DNA of 64,000 bases, from the NCBI RefSeq assembly GCF_006228385.1, contig NZ_CP039853.1, positions 62,001-126,000 on the forward strand, written 5' to 3'. Positions within the stretch are counted from its first letter, which is position 1; each line of letters begins with the position of its first letter. A program made the position numbers and the translations under genes. Shown in pieces: positions 24,952 to 32,991 of the stretch. The DNA is from Salinimonas iocasae (GTDB lineage Bacteria > Pseudomonadota > Gammaproteobacteria > Enterobacterales > Alteromonadaceae). The notes under the pieces are model-generated. The model worked only from the letters and a program-made list of their open reading frames with translations, made no database searches and was not told the origin of the DNA.

Positions 24952-26277
24952 ATGAATGATCACGAGCATTCAAGCAATAAAGATTCGTTAAGTCTCTGGG
25001 GCGCGGTGTCAATGGGAACCGGTGTGATGATTGGCGCAGGTATATTTGCCTTAACCGGTCAAATTGCTGAACTGGCTGGCACATGGTTTCCTTTTGCATT
25101 TCTTGTAGCAGCAATAATCACAGGGTTTAGCTCATACAGTTACGTCAAAATGGCACAAAAATACCCCTCAGCAGGTGGTATAGCTATGTTCTTACAAAAA
25201 GCATATGGAAGAGGATTAATGACCGGTGCCTGTGCTTTGCTGATGTTTTTTTCCATGGTTATCAATGAAAGTCTGGTTGCCCGTACTTTTGGCACCTATG
25301 TCCTGCAATTGTTTGACTCCCAGGAAGTTGAGTGGCTCATTCCCGCGCTTGGCGTGAGTCTTCTTATTGTTGCATTCATTGCCAATATTCTAAGCAACCA
25401 ATTCATTCAGACGCTTTCATTCATTATGGCCTTTATAAAAATCGCAGGGCTAGCGATTTTGGCAATAGGTGGGCTTTGGGCAACCGGTTTGTCGTTTGAA
25501 AGTGTATCGGCTCAACCGCAGGAAACCAGCGCAACAGGATTTCTAGGAGCAGTGGCACTGGGTATTTTGGGCTACAAAGGATTCACGACAATCACTAACA
25601 GCGGCGGAGAGCTAAAGCAACCGGAAAAAAATGTAGGAAGGGCCATAATCATTTCTATTTCGATCTGTGTGGTCCTTTATGTTTTTGTGGCGGTTGCAGT
25701 AGGTGCAAACCTATCAATTGACGAAATCATAAAGGCAAAAGACTACTCTCTTGCTGAAGCATCACGACCCGCCTTCGGTCAGTATGGCGCATGGTTCACT
25801 ATAGCGTTTGCTATCATAGCCACATCTTCTGGCGTCGTTGCGAGCGTATTTGCAGTATCTCGCATGCTATCAATGCTTACATCGATGCAGCTTGTGCCTC
25901 ACCGTCATTTTTCATTACCGGGAGATTTAAGAAGACATTCCCTAATTTATACGTTGGTAATCGCGATATTTCTGACCATATTCTTTGATTTAAGCCGTAT
26001 AGCCTCGATCGGAGTCGTTTTTTATCTCGTAATGGATATTTTCATCCATTGGGGGGTATTTAAGCATTTACGCGATGAAGTGCACGCTAAAGCCTGGGTG
26101 TTAGTGAGCGCAATTATTCTGGATATTGTTGTACTTTTTTCATTTTTGTGGGTGAAAGCAAAGTCAGATATCTTCATTGTATGGGTTTCTGTGGCCGGAC
26201 TACTTATTGTATTCGCGGCTGAGAAATGGTTTTTAAAACTACATGTGTATGAAGAACATGACAAAAATTATAACTGA
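24952..26277 (+). CDS. APC-family amino-acid/polyamine permease-like transporter
   Basis: 441 residues with twelve predicted spans. The first helix SLWGAVSMGTGVMIGAGIFALTG (shown in two overlapping parts: SLWGAVSMGTGVMIGAG, IGAGIFALTG) is the classic APC-family GxGIF motif; LGYKGFTTITNSGGELKQPE matches the conserved G-x-E-x-(K/R)-x-P loop, and ASVFAVSRML is helix 8. The substrate is not predictable. It is flanked on both sides by pcoB 3' sequences, suggesting that it was captured into the copper cluster by duplication or insertion. GGGGTAACCAACA precedes ATG. Confidence 0.8.
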   Translation: MNDHEHSSNKDSLSLWGAVSMGTGVMIGAGIFALTGQIAELAGTWFPFAFLVAAIITGFSSYSYVKMAQKYPSAGGIAMFLQKAYGRGLMTGACALLMFFSMVINESLVARTFGTYVLQLFDSQEVEWLIPALGVSLLIVAFIANILSNQFIQTLSFIMAFIKIAGLAILAIGGLWATGLSFESVSAQPQETSATGFLGAVALGILGYKGFTTITNSGGELKQPEKNVGRAIIISISICVVLYVFVAVAVGANLSIDEIIKAKDYSLAEASRPAFGQYGAWFTIAFAIIATSSGVVASVFAVSRMLSMLTSMQLVPHRHFSLPGDLRRHSLIYTLVIAIFLTIFFDLSRIASIGVVFYLVMDIFIHWGVFKHLRDEVHAKAWVLVSAIILDIVVLFSFLWVKAKSDIFIVWVSVAGLLIVFAAEKWFLKLHVYEEHDKNYN

Positions 26278-26375
26278 TGTGAGTCATTGAGTTGGAAGGT
26301 TAGCAGGTTTCTAATAAGGATAAGTTTTCCTTTTAATAGAAAGTTGTGAATTTTTAGCGGCTAATCTTTTCCTTC

Positions 26376-26435
26376 AGAACATCAGAACATCAGAACATCA
26401 GGACGTCAGGGCATCACTCTTTAGCCCTGATGTCC
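26376..26435. repeat. CAGAACAT tandem repeat and long hairpin
   Basis: Three head-to-tail copies of CAGAACAT (26376-26399) run into a 12-bp stem GGACGTCAGGGC/GCCCTGATGTCC (one G-T pair) at 26401-26435. The hairpin could terminate the APC gene 120 bp upstream, though no T tract follows. Lies between the APC gene and the pcoB fragment. Confidence 0.5.
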
Positions 26436-26467
26436 TCTCCTCCTGAACTAGCCCCTACCGATTAAGA

Positions 26468-26791
26468 ATGGAAAACTCACTTCGTATTAACGAAGACGGT
26501 GGCATGCAGTTTATCAATGAAACCGAGTATGAATGGCAGTTAAGTCAGGTTTCCTGTCTGCAACCACGCCTGGAAGTTGTAGCGAACCTCACTGACTCGG
26601 AAAAATACAACCGTCAAAGCGGGCTGAGTAACATTCGTATCGGCTTGTGTTACCGCCATGAGATTACACGGGAAACAGCGCTCTATATCGGCGTTTATTA
26701 CAGCAAAGCCTTGGCTAAAGTGGCTAACGCGTTAAAAGCTGATGGCGAGTCAACCAGTGAAACTGGCGTGGTAATCGGAGCCAGGATCTAG
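26468..26791 (+). pseudogene. pcoB: pcoB 3'-terminal fragment (third copy)
   Basis: 107 residues equal to the C-terminal 43 % of PcoB, starting MENSLRINEDGGMQFINETE. No signal peptide or first half remains. Details such as EVVANLTDSEKY, YYSKAL and ALKADGESTSETGVV match the right-hand pcoB (57948-58697) better than the neighbouring one, while LSNIRIGLCYRHEITRETAL has drifted. The frame stops two residues early (GARI, then stop, where the others have WF). A non-functional relic. Confidence 0.88.
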
Positions 26792-26820
26792 TCCTGAGAG
26801 GGCTAGGCCAGAACGGAAGT

Positions 26821-26842
26821 AACCGGCATTTTATTGCCGGTT
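26821..26842 (+). terminator. Terminator-like hairpin after the pcoB fragment
   Basis: AACCGGCA/TGCCGGTT stem with loop TTTTAT, followed by ATTTCTTC. It is the duplicate of the hairpin behind the intact pcoB, confirming that the repeat includes the 3' flank. Confidence 0.65.
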
Positions 26843-26862
26843 ATTTCTTCACGTGGCACCCT

Positions 26863-27024
26863 TTAACCGCCTTGTTGCAGCTTCATTTTACCCATTATTT
26901 CAGTAAACTCTTGCCCTTGCTTCTGTGACTCAGATGGTTGCTTACAGACCTGTTTATCCGTACTTGGCTGATTGAGTAATTGCGTGGCTTTCTGCAGTCC
27001 GTTTTCTGTATTGCTGGTGATCAT
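26863..27024 (-). CDS. Small 53-residue protein, function unknown
   Basis: Short frame with ATG (complement of 27022-27024) preceded by GTGAGGCACT, giving a reasonable ribosome site. The product is hydrophilic and Gln-rich (MITSNTENGLQKATQLLNQP; QPSESQKQGQEFTEIMGKMK) with one Cys and a Met-containing end. Orientation and position fit the tail of the module A' operon. No family recognised; coding status rests on start context, length and direction only. Confidence 0.4.
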   Translation of the reverse strand: MITSNTENGLQKATQLLNQPSTDKQVCKQPSESQKQGQEFTEIMGKMKLQQGG

Positions 27025-27106
27025 AGTGCCTCACTGTTTACTTAAAAGCATAAAAGAGCAAATACTGTTCCGGACTTAATATTTCAAAAGCGGTGCATTT
27101 ATTTAG

Positions 27107-27373
27107 TCATGAATTCTGAAGCTGCATATTATAAATTTTGGCAATAAACCAACCCAATATACCGGCCAGAAACGCCCAAAGAACGCCTCCTATCAATACA
27201 CCCAATACCGACATGTGCCACCTCATGGCTTGCCAGTCTGTGTGTAACATTTTGCCTGTCATATCAGACATCATGTTCGGTAACGCCATGACGAATAAGG
27301 AACACACAATCCAAATAATCGCAAACGCTGCCGCACAAGCTATGACAAAGGCATTTTCTTGAATTTTCATCAT
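27107..27373 (-). CDS. DUF5676-like two-span membrane protein
   Basis: 88 residues. Two hydrophobic helices (VIACAAAFAIIWIVCSLFVM; MSVLGVLIGGVLWAFLAGIL) are separated by a Met/His-bearing periplasmic loop (MMSDMTGKMLHTDWQAMRWH). The ending GWFIAKIYN is typical of DUF5676 membrane proteins (…GxxxAxLYN). Found at the end of module A' with no counterpart in module A. TAAAGGAGATAAATG gives a very strong start. Confidence 0.6.
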   Translation of the reverse strand: MMKIQENAFVIACAAAFAIIWIVCSLFVMALPNMMSDMTGKMLHTDWQAMRWHMSVLGVLIGGVLWAFLAGILGWFIAKIYNMQLQNS

Positions 27374-27434
27374 TTATCTCCTTTAACTGGGCTCCCCCTA
27401 TGTTGATTCCGAGAGAGCATATAGCGCATTGAGT

Positions 27435-27806
27435 TCATTTACGCTTATTGTGGGATCCCGGCGGCACTGCATGACAACTCCACGCTTTGTGTGTTGAATT
27501 GTCTTTGATATTCTGGTCGACAAATTGATAGTAACCTTCTTTCGTGTGTGTCCACCAATCATTGTGAAGGTCGGCACCATGTCTTCGAATGACTTCTTCA
27601 ATACCATCCAAATTTATATGTGTCGCATCATATGCCAAGTGAATAACACCCTCTTTGATGTTGTAACTCACATCATCGATGCCAAAGAGCTTATCAACTT
27701 CTCCAATTAGTGCATCGCAATTTGCCTCATTGACATTGCTGAGCCGTAAATTGCGAATGACTAAATTAGCTTCTCTGACACCTACTCTGTGATCTAAATC
27801 ACTCAT
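27435..27806 (-). CDS. HMA-fold-like small cytosolic protein (module A' copy)
   Basis: 123 residues, the same length as its partner at 16049-16420 and sharing the start MSDLDHRVGV-EANLV, the core VDKLFGIDDVSYN and the C-terminal block HTKEGYYQFVDQNI...KAWSCHAVPPG. Again the HMA CxxC is missing. The strong conservation of the WSCH tail in two diverged copies suggests that it is the functional part. The gene overlaps the Met/His-rich gene upstream by eight bases. Confidence 0.6.
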   Translation of the reverse strand: MSDLDHRVGVREANLVIRNLRLSNVNEANCDALIGEVDKLFGIDDVSYNIKEGVIHLAYDATHINLDGIEEVIRRHGADLHNDWWTHTKEGYYQFVDQNIKDNSTHKAWSCHAVPPGSHNKRK

Positions 27807-28233
27807 GGTCTCCCCCTAAAGTGTTAGTTTGACTTTTTTCTGACATAGGCGAATGATTGTCCTCCATTTTTGACATCATCATTTCCATCATTTTGAGATG
27901 CTTTTCTGCCATATTAACCTGGGTTTGCATGGGTTGTTTTTTCATTTTCTCATGCATCATATGCATCATTCCCATTATGGATTGCATATGGCTTTTCATC
28001 ATCTCACGCTGCTTAACGGGGTCCTTTTCTTCTTTGATAGCATGAACTTCTTCCTTCATCGCTTTCATTTTCGCATGCATCATATGCATATCTTTGCCAG
28101 ACATATTCATTCCCATTTGCATGTCTTGCTTGTCTGAGCCCTGGTGCTCATGCCCTTTCATGCTTTGCGCTGGTGCAGTTGCCGCCATTAGTAATGACGT
28201 TGAAAAAATGATTGATTTAGTGAGTTTTTTCAT
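27799..28233 (-). CDS. Met/His-rich exported protein (module A')
   Basis: 144 residues. The ATG ending at 28233 (AAAGGTGAAAACC upstream) is preferred to an in-frame GTG nine bases earlier. Signal peptide MKKLTKSIIFSTSLLMAATAPA-QS. The mature part is dense in Met and His (MQMGMNMSGKDMHMMHAKMK; MMHMMHEKMKKQPMQTQ; HLKMMEMMMSKME). Likely a periplasmic copper buffer. It resembles the first protein of the redox operon (3434-3889), including a KSHMQ/EHAQKM-type central helix. Confidence 0.7.
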   Translation of the reverse strand: MKKLTKSIIFSTSLLMAATAPAQSMKGHEHQGSDKQDMQMGMNMSGKDMHMMHAKMKAMKEEVHAIKEEKDPVKQREMMKSHMQSIMGMMHMMHEKMKKQPMQTQVNMAEKHLKMMEMMMSKMEDNHSPMSEKSQTNTLGGDHE

Positions 28234-28882
28234 GGTTTTCACCTTTTAATTTAACGTTCAGGTTTGGGATCCAGCGTGGTGTCGTGTTGATATAATTCAC
28301 ATACTCCTCGCCAAATTCAGAAATAGCTAAAGCTTCTTCATGCTTAGCCAGCTGTACATACACAACAACTAAAATAGGGAACATGACCAATGTGGGAATG
28401 GTTGGCCATTGCAACAAAAAGCCAAACATGATCAGAATGAAGGCTACATATTGAGGATGGCGACAACGCGCATACCATCCAGCTTTAGCTAACTGATGGT
28501 TCTTCTGAGCGTGGTGCAGTACATTCCACGCTGAAGACAACATAAAGAAGCCTGCAACAATAAACACCATACTGGTGATATGAAACGGGTCCCAATGGGC
28601 ATCACCGTCAAAACCAAAGAAGGTGTGTAACAGGTGTCCGTTTTCGTGCGCGAAGAAGTTCACCTTCGGGTAGGTATCAGTAAGCCACCCTGACAAGAAA
28701 TAGATAGTTAATGGAAATCCGTACATTTCGGTAAAGAGGGCCACAACAAAAGCAGAAAAAATGCCCAGACTTCGCCAATCGGTGGACGTTTTGGGCTTCA
28801 CAAAACTAAATGCAAAAAAGATAAAAATAGCTGAGTTCAGTATCACCATTGACCATAAGCCATAATCGTATGTGTCATTCAT
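28217..28882 (-). CDS. Isoprenylcysteine-carboxyl-methyltransferase-like membrane protein (module A')
   Basis: 221 residues, counted from the third in-frame start codon because AAAGGA lies eight bases from it and only two from the first. Co-linear with 14883-15536: NDTYDYGLWSMVILNSAIF, GIFSAFVVALFTEMYGFPLT, and the ICMT signature GWYARCRHPQYVAF. About six spans. The methylation target is unknown. Overlaps the DUF2933 gene upstream and the Met/His-rich gene downstream. Confidence 0.75.
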   Translation of the reverse strand: MNDTYDYGLWSMVILNSAIFIFFAFSFVKPKTSTDWRSLGIFSAFVVALFTEMYGFPLTIYFLSGWLTDTYPKVNFFAHENGHLLHTFFGFDGDAHWDPFHITSMVFIVAGFFMLSSAWNVLHHAQKNHQLAKAGWYARCRHPQYVAFILIMFGFLLQWPTIPTLVMFPILVVVYVQLAKHEEALAISEFGEEYVNYINTTPRWIPNLNVKLKGENHEKTH

Positions 28883-29213
28883 CACCATCGTCCTTTTTAT
28901 GCATTTCCTTGCGGCCTTCTTCTACCCCTTCAATGTATCCATCACGATAAGCCGCGTTCTTATCACTCAATTCCTGAAAACTCTGCCGCCTGTTTTCACT
29001 GTCCGGAGAATGTTCGTGGTCGTGACCATGTTTACCATGGCTACGGTGCATGAAGATGTGCATGAACGGGCACAGCAGTAATATCAGATAAGGAAGAAAC
29101 TGAAGGACATGATGACCATGTTCGAAGATTAAAAAATAAGTAGCGGCAGCGATAATCGCTAGTGCCGTCCAACCCGTGGGGGTTGACCAAAATCGGGGGT
29201 GACTGTTTTTCAT
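28875..29213 (-). CDS. DUF2933 small membrane protein (module A')
   Basis: 112 residues; FWSTPTGWTALAIIAAATYF and VLQFLPYLILLLCPFMHIFM correspond to the two DUF2933 spans of 14570-14893, followed by a His-rich patch (HRSHGKHGHDHEHSP) stronger than in the other copy. It is coupled by overlap to the cupredoxin gene (four bases) and to the methyltransferase-like gene. Confidence 0.8.
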   Translation of the reverse strand: MKNSHPRFWSTPTGWTALAIIAAATYFLIFEHGHHVLQFLPYLILLLCPFMHIFMHRSHGKHGHDHEHSPDSENRRQSFQELSDKNAAYRDGYIEGVEEGRKEMHKKDDGDE

Positions 29214-29575
29214 GACTCCTCCTTTACCACCGTTAGAACACCACGATACATCTGCATCTGGCAGTGAAAGACGTGTTCGCCCTGTGGAATGCTTGAGAGG
29301 TGTATTTGTGTTACACCATTAAGCTTTAATTGCTCACTAATATCTAACGTAGGGATCAGTAAAATCTCAGAGCAGGGAGATTCGTCCTTCCGCAAAAACT
29401 TCAATGTAACCGACTGGTTGGCGTTTACCTGAATTGCAGCAGGTGAGTACACACCATTTTTTACTTCTATGAGTACTTCATTGCTGTCAGTTATTGTTTG
29501 CTCAGGCTTGTATAGCCAAAACCACCAAATAATCAGTGCGATCACCGCAAGTCCGACAATATTAATCATCATCAT
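29210..29575 (-). CDS. Membrane-anchored cupredoxin-like protein (module A')
   Basis: 121 residues with N-terminal anchor (INIVGLAVIALIIWWFWLY) and a cupredoxin domain: VYSPAAIQVNANQSVTLKFL, SPCSEILLIPTL, VFHCQMQMYRG. The Cys, His, Cys and Met ligand candidates are all kept in both copies. 11 bp downstream of the ATPase gene. Confidence 0.8.
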   Translation of the reverse strand: MMMINIVGLAVIALIIWWFWLYKPEQTITDSNEVLIEVKNGVYSPAAIQVNANQSVTLKFLRKDESPCSEILLIPTLDISEQLKLNGVTQIHLSSIPQGEHVFHCQMQMYRGVLTVVKEES

Positions 29576-29586
29576 AAGAAATCTCC

Positions 29587-31830
29587 TTAGTGGTCTTTTG
29601 CCTTGAATAGGCGAAGCCGATTCGCATTCGACACCACCGTCAACGAAGAAAATGCCATAGCCGCACCAGCAATAACCGGGCTTAACAACACACCGAAAAA
29701 TGGATAGAGCGCGCCAGCCGCGAAAGGTATGCCTGCTACGTTATAAACAAAGGCACCAAACAGGTTTTGCTTAATGTTGCGCAACGTAGCCTTACTAACA
29801 GCTATTGCATCTGCCAGGCCATGAAGCGAACCGCGCATTAAGGTGATATCTGCACTTTCAATCGCTACGTCTGTTCCTGTACCGATGGCAAAGCCAACAT
29901 CAGCTAGCGCAAGTGCAGGGGCATCATTAATTCCATCGCCAGTCATGCCCACTACTTCTCCTTGCTCCTGTAGTTCCTGCACTTTGTTGGCTTTTTCTTC
30001 GGGCAATACATCAGCAAAAAATTCGCTTATCCCCGCTTTATTTGCAACGGCAGCGGCAGTTTCCTTATTATCCCCCGTTAACATGATGACCCGGGTCCCA
30101 TTGGCTTGCAGGCGTTTGATGGCAGAGACAGAGTCTGATTTTATCGGGTCGGCAACCGCTATGATGGCAGTCAGTTGTCCATCTACAGCAAAATACATCG
30201 GAGTCTTGGCTTCTTTGGCCAGTGTTTGTGCTTTCTCGGCGTATTCACCAATGCCCACCTCGTTTTTAGCCATGAGCTTACTATTACCAAACAGTAAAGC
30301 CTTCCCTTCACAACTGGCTTCAACACCCATCCCGGTAATTGCGTTAAATCCCTCAATTTTAAGCAGCTCAACGTCCTGGTCGAGGGCACTTTCTACTATC
30401 GCCATTGCCAAGGGGTGCTCCGAACCACTTTCCAGGCTGGCTGCCAATTGCAACACGGGCTTTTCATCACTGGCATTGGCTAAAATTATGTCGGTGACTT
30501 TTGGTGTACCTTCCGTAATGGTCCCGGTTTTATCCAGTACCATAGCGGTGATCTTTGAAGCCGTTTGCAACGCTTCACCGTTGCGAATAAGTACACCTGC
30601 TTCCGCGGCCTTGCCAACCCCTACCATTACTGACATAGGTGTGGCCAACCCTAACGCACATGGGCAGGCAATTATTAATACCGTGGTGGCTGAAACGATA
30701 GCAAATGCCAGAGCTGGCTCAGGTCCAAAATTCAACCATGCCAGGGCACTGAGTACCGAAATAATCATGACAACAGGAACAAAATAAGAGGAGATCACGT
30801 CGGCCAGGCGCCCGATGGGGGGCTTGGAATTTTGGGCCCGTTTAACCATGGATATGATTTGCGCCAGCGCGGTGTCTTTGCCTACTCGCGTTGCTTTGAA
30901 CAAAATCATGCCTGACTTATTGAGGGTTCCGGCGACGACTTCATCATCTTGTGCTTTTCCTACCGGCATGGGTTCCCCCGTAAGCATGGATTCGTCGATT
31001 GACGTGTGGCCTTCGATGACGACACCATCTACCGGCACTTTGTCTCCGGGCCTGACTTTGATGACATCATTAAGAAGCACCTGGTCGATAGCAATATGGA
31101 CCTCTTTATTGTCCCGAATGACCGTGGCTGTTTTCGCTTGTAACCCAATCAAACGCTTAATCGCTTCCGAGGTTTTGCCACGTGCTTTCAGTTCCAACGC
31201 AAGCCCCAAATCAATCAGACCAATGATCATAGCGGTGGCTTCAAAATAGACATGCCTTGCCATCAATGGAAAAACGTCAGGAATAAAGACCACGAGCATG
31301 GAATACACCCAGGCCGTGCCAGTACCCAGCGCAATCAGCGTGTCCATATTGGCAGAATGGTTCTTCAGGCTGTTCCATGCACCCACGAAAAAGTGTCTGC
31401 CAGAAAAGTACATTACTCCGAGCGTCAGCAGTCCAACCAGAAGCCAGACGATGCGTTGCGTAGTCGTTTCGACGGTCATTTCGCCTATCAGAACGCTGTA
31501 AATCATTAAAGGTATGCCAAGCGACAGAGCAATAACTGTGTCTCTAATCAGTTTTTTATAATACGCCCAGTCGGCGGCATCCTTCTCGTCCAATCCGTCA
31601 CTTCCATGTGAATCATTCAGTGCTTTCGCGTTATAACCAGCAGACTCAACTGCGGTAATGAGCGCTTCTGTCTCTGCAGTGCCTGAGACCAGCACGGTTC
31701 GGTCTGCAAAGTTCATTTCTGCACGGTCAACGCCGTGAGTATTTTTGAGCGTGGTCTCAATTTTTCCAACGCAACTTGCGCACCCTGCACCTTCGATAAT
31801 CAATTGTTGTTCGGAAGCCGTCTTACCCAT
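29587..31830 (-). CDS. copA: Cu(I)-exporting P1B-type ATPase (second copy)
   Basis: 747 residues from the ATG ending at 31830, selected because GAGGAGG lies seven bases ahead; an earlier in-frame GTG would add 13 basic residues overlapping merR. One N-terminal HMA domain (GAGCASCVGKIE), then [34 protein letters not shown] and TGDGINDAP, all intact. It differs from the first CopA mainly by lacking the CCSGG leader and by scattered changes; the transmembrane core is nearly identical. The start region overlaps the 3' end of the frameshifted merR, so translation was coupled. Confidence 0.92.
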   Translation of the reverse strand: MGKTASEQQLIIEGAGCASCVGKIETTLKNTHGVDRAEMNFADRTVLVSGTAETEALITAVESAGYNAKALNDSHGSDGLDEKDAADWAYYKKLIRDTVIALSLGIPLMIYSVLIGEMTVETTTQRIVWLLVGLLTLGVMYFSGRHFFVGAWNSLKNHSANMDTLIALGTGTAWVYSMLVVFIPDVFPLMARHVYFEATAMIIGLIDLGLALELKARGKTSEAIKRLIGLQAKTATVIRDNKEVHIAIDQVLLNDVIKVRPGDKVPVDGVVIEGHTSIDESMLTGEPMPVGKAQDDEVVAGTLNKSGMILFKATRVGKDTALAQIISMVKRAQNSKPPIGRLADVISSYFVPVVMIISVLSALAWLNFGPEPALAFAIVSATTVLIIACPCALGLATPMSVMVGVGKAAEAGVLIRNGEALQTASKITAMVLDKTGTITEGTPKVTDIILANASDEKPVLQLAASLESGSEHPLAMAIVESALDQDVELLKIEGFNAITGMGVEASCEGKALLFGNSKLMAKNEVGIGEYAEKAQTLAKEAKTPMYFAVDGQLTAIIAVADPIKSDSVSAIKRLQANGTRVIMLTGDNKETAAAVANKAGISEFFADVLPEEKANKVQELQEQGEVVGMTGDGINDAPALALADVGFAIGTGTDVAIESADITLMRGSLHGLADAIAVSKATLRNIKQNLFGAFVYNVAGIPFAAGALYPFFGVLLSPVIAGAAMAFSSLTVVSNANRLRLFKAKDH

Positions 31831-32250
31831 TTTGCGCCTCCTCGGCACCTTCACTGTTGATGTTTTCAATAAGGTGACACACCATGTGGGACGTTGGCGC
31901 TTTATCTGCCATCGAGTCCCACTGCTTCAGAGCACCTTCCATTTTTTCTCTCAACTGCAACATTTGCTAAACTGTTTTTCAGTTTCATCCAATCGCTCCT
32001 TGATGAGTTTGCGAACCAGTGGACAGGCGCTCTTACCATGATCAGCCTCTTCCAGAATTTGTTGAATATCTTTCACGGTAAAACCCAGTTGTCTGGCACT
32101 GAGAATAAATCTGAGTCTTGATTGGTCCTTACTCGAATAAAATTTATAGCCGTTGTTTGATTTGTCTGGTTTTATCAGCCCTAAGCGCGTGTAGTAGCGC
32201 ACGGTACCTGCGGTTGTTGTCAGTGATTTTGCGATATCATTAACTATCAT
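31823..32250 (-). pseudogene. MerR-family regulator of module A', frameshifted
   Basis: The frame starts normally (VNDIAKSLTTTAGTVRYYTR, RLRFILSARQLGFTVKDIQQ, ACPLVRKLIKERLDETEKQF) but stops at 31951 after ~99 residues. Shifting frame by one base near 31960-31970 restores the expected C-terminus: MLQLREKMEGALKQW and then MVCHLIENINSE, ending at 31823. The second metal-site Cys (VCHLIEN) is therefore lost from the main product. A single lost base explains it. The truncated product keeps the DNA-binding head and could still bind DNA. Confidence 0.8.
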
Positions 32251-32291
32251 ATTTGCTCCACAGCTATTCTAATTCGATAATCTTGATTTAC

Positions 32292-32322
32292 AGCGTAGAC
32301 CTATGTCTTACACACAGGTCAA
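32292..32322 (-). promoter_or_regulatory. CueR-type promoter/operator of module A'
   Basis: Read on the minus strand: TTGACC (32317-32322), a 19-bp spacer and TACGCT (32292-32297). A near-perfect dyad ACCT-N13-AGGT spans 32299-32319 with inner TGTGT/ACA arms. The layout is the same as at 11266-11296. It drives merR(broken)-copA-cupredoxin-DUF2933 and onward. Confidence 0.8.
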
Positions 32323-32417
32323 GTCTTACCTGACTACCTGGCGCGTAAAAATGAAATGGTGCTATTTTCTTTACCGATAGCCTATTTTGAGGCGTTTCAG
32401 GCGCAACTATTCTGTGG

Positions 32418-32807
32418 CTAACAAGTAATTGGAGGGTGAAATGGTGGGACAGAAAAACCAGAAGCAAGTGACTGAGCGTCAGTCGCTATCGGTGAAAGGT
32501 AAAAGTCGTCCTTGAAACAAATGTCATTATGAATTGGAGTCAGTACTAAGATATGACAGCCTGCATACAAACCTTCACAGCACAAACATTTGTCAGGCTC
32601 ACACATTTCACAATGATCGCTGTCGGCTTTCAGATGCTGCTGACGGGGAGACATTGGATTCGTTTCGGAAGGAGCGTGAGACAGACTATCTTGAGTTGTG
32701 AGGGAATCATCACCTGGACACTCACACGTATAAGCACCAGCCTGCCCATGCGGCACTAGCAGCATAAAAATAACAACGAATTCTAGCCAATTACGCTTGG
32801 TGAACAT
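32418..32807 (-). CDS. CopL-like exported Cys-rich protein (third relative)
   Basis: 129 residues with a signal peptide (FVVIFMLLVPHGQAGA), an early TCECPG, a dense Cys/His cluster (SDHCEMCEPDKCLCCEGLYAG; at most 20 shown as DHCEMCEPDKCLCCEGLYAG) and the C-terminus SVPPFHPPITC, a variant of the PPYRPPIA end of the other two. The length equals theirs. Likely a periplasmic Cu binder. It stands alone, without an adjacent oxidase, and has an FNR-like site ~50 bp upstream. Confidence 0.55.
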   Translation of the reverse strand: MFTKRNWLEFVVIFMLLVPHGQAGAYTCECPGDDSLTTQDSLSHAPSETNPMSPRQQHLKADSDHCEMCEPDKCLCCEGLYAGCHILVLTPIHNDICFKDDFYLSPIATDAQSLASGFSVPPFHPPITC

Positions 32808-32854
32808 GCGCCCTCCCTGATCATCAATAATAGTCTGAAGGAAAGAAACATGTT

Positions 32855-32868
32855 CTGATTTAGATCAA
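32855..32868 (-). promoter_or_regulatory. FNR-type site upstream of the third copL-like gene
   Basis: CTGATTTAGATCAA, one mismatch from TTGAT-N4-ATCAA on either strand, ~48 bp upstream of the start codon at 32807. It resembles the perfect site at 3173-3186, including the central TAAAT/ATTTA bases. Oxygen-dependent control is inferred from the motif. Confidence 0.4.
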
Positions 32869-32991
32869 TAATCAGATTACTTTTTTAATTTTAATACCTG
32901 TATTTAGGCAGGCAGTAATCGATATGAATTTGCATGTCCGAATAATTGCTTATTTATCAAGTGTACTGCCAAAGGTCAAGAGAGGGCTTAA

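Noticed and set aside
26376..26407. CAGAACAT repeats as a CRISPR-like or integron-type array
   Set aside because: Eight-base units without spacers and only three copies; a simple tandem repeat.
29843..31249. Long forward frames opposite the second copA (314 and 144 residues)
   Set aside because: They mirror the ATPase codons exactly, encode Ser/Ala/Thr-rich nonsense, and the ATPase motifs on the other strand are intact.
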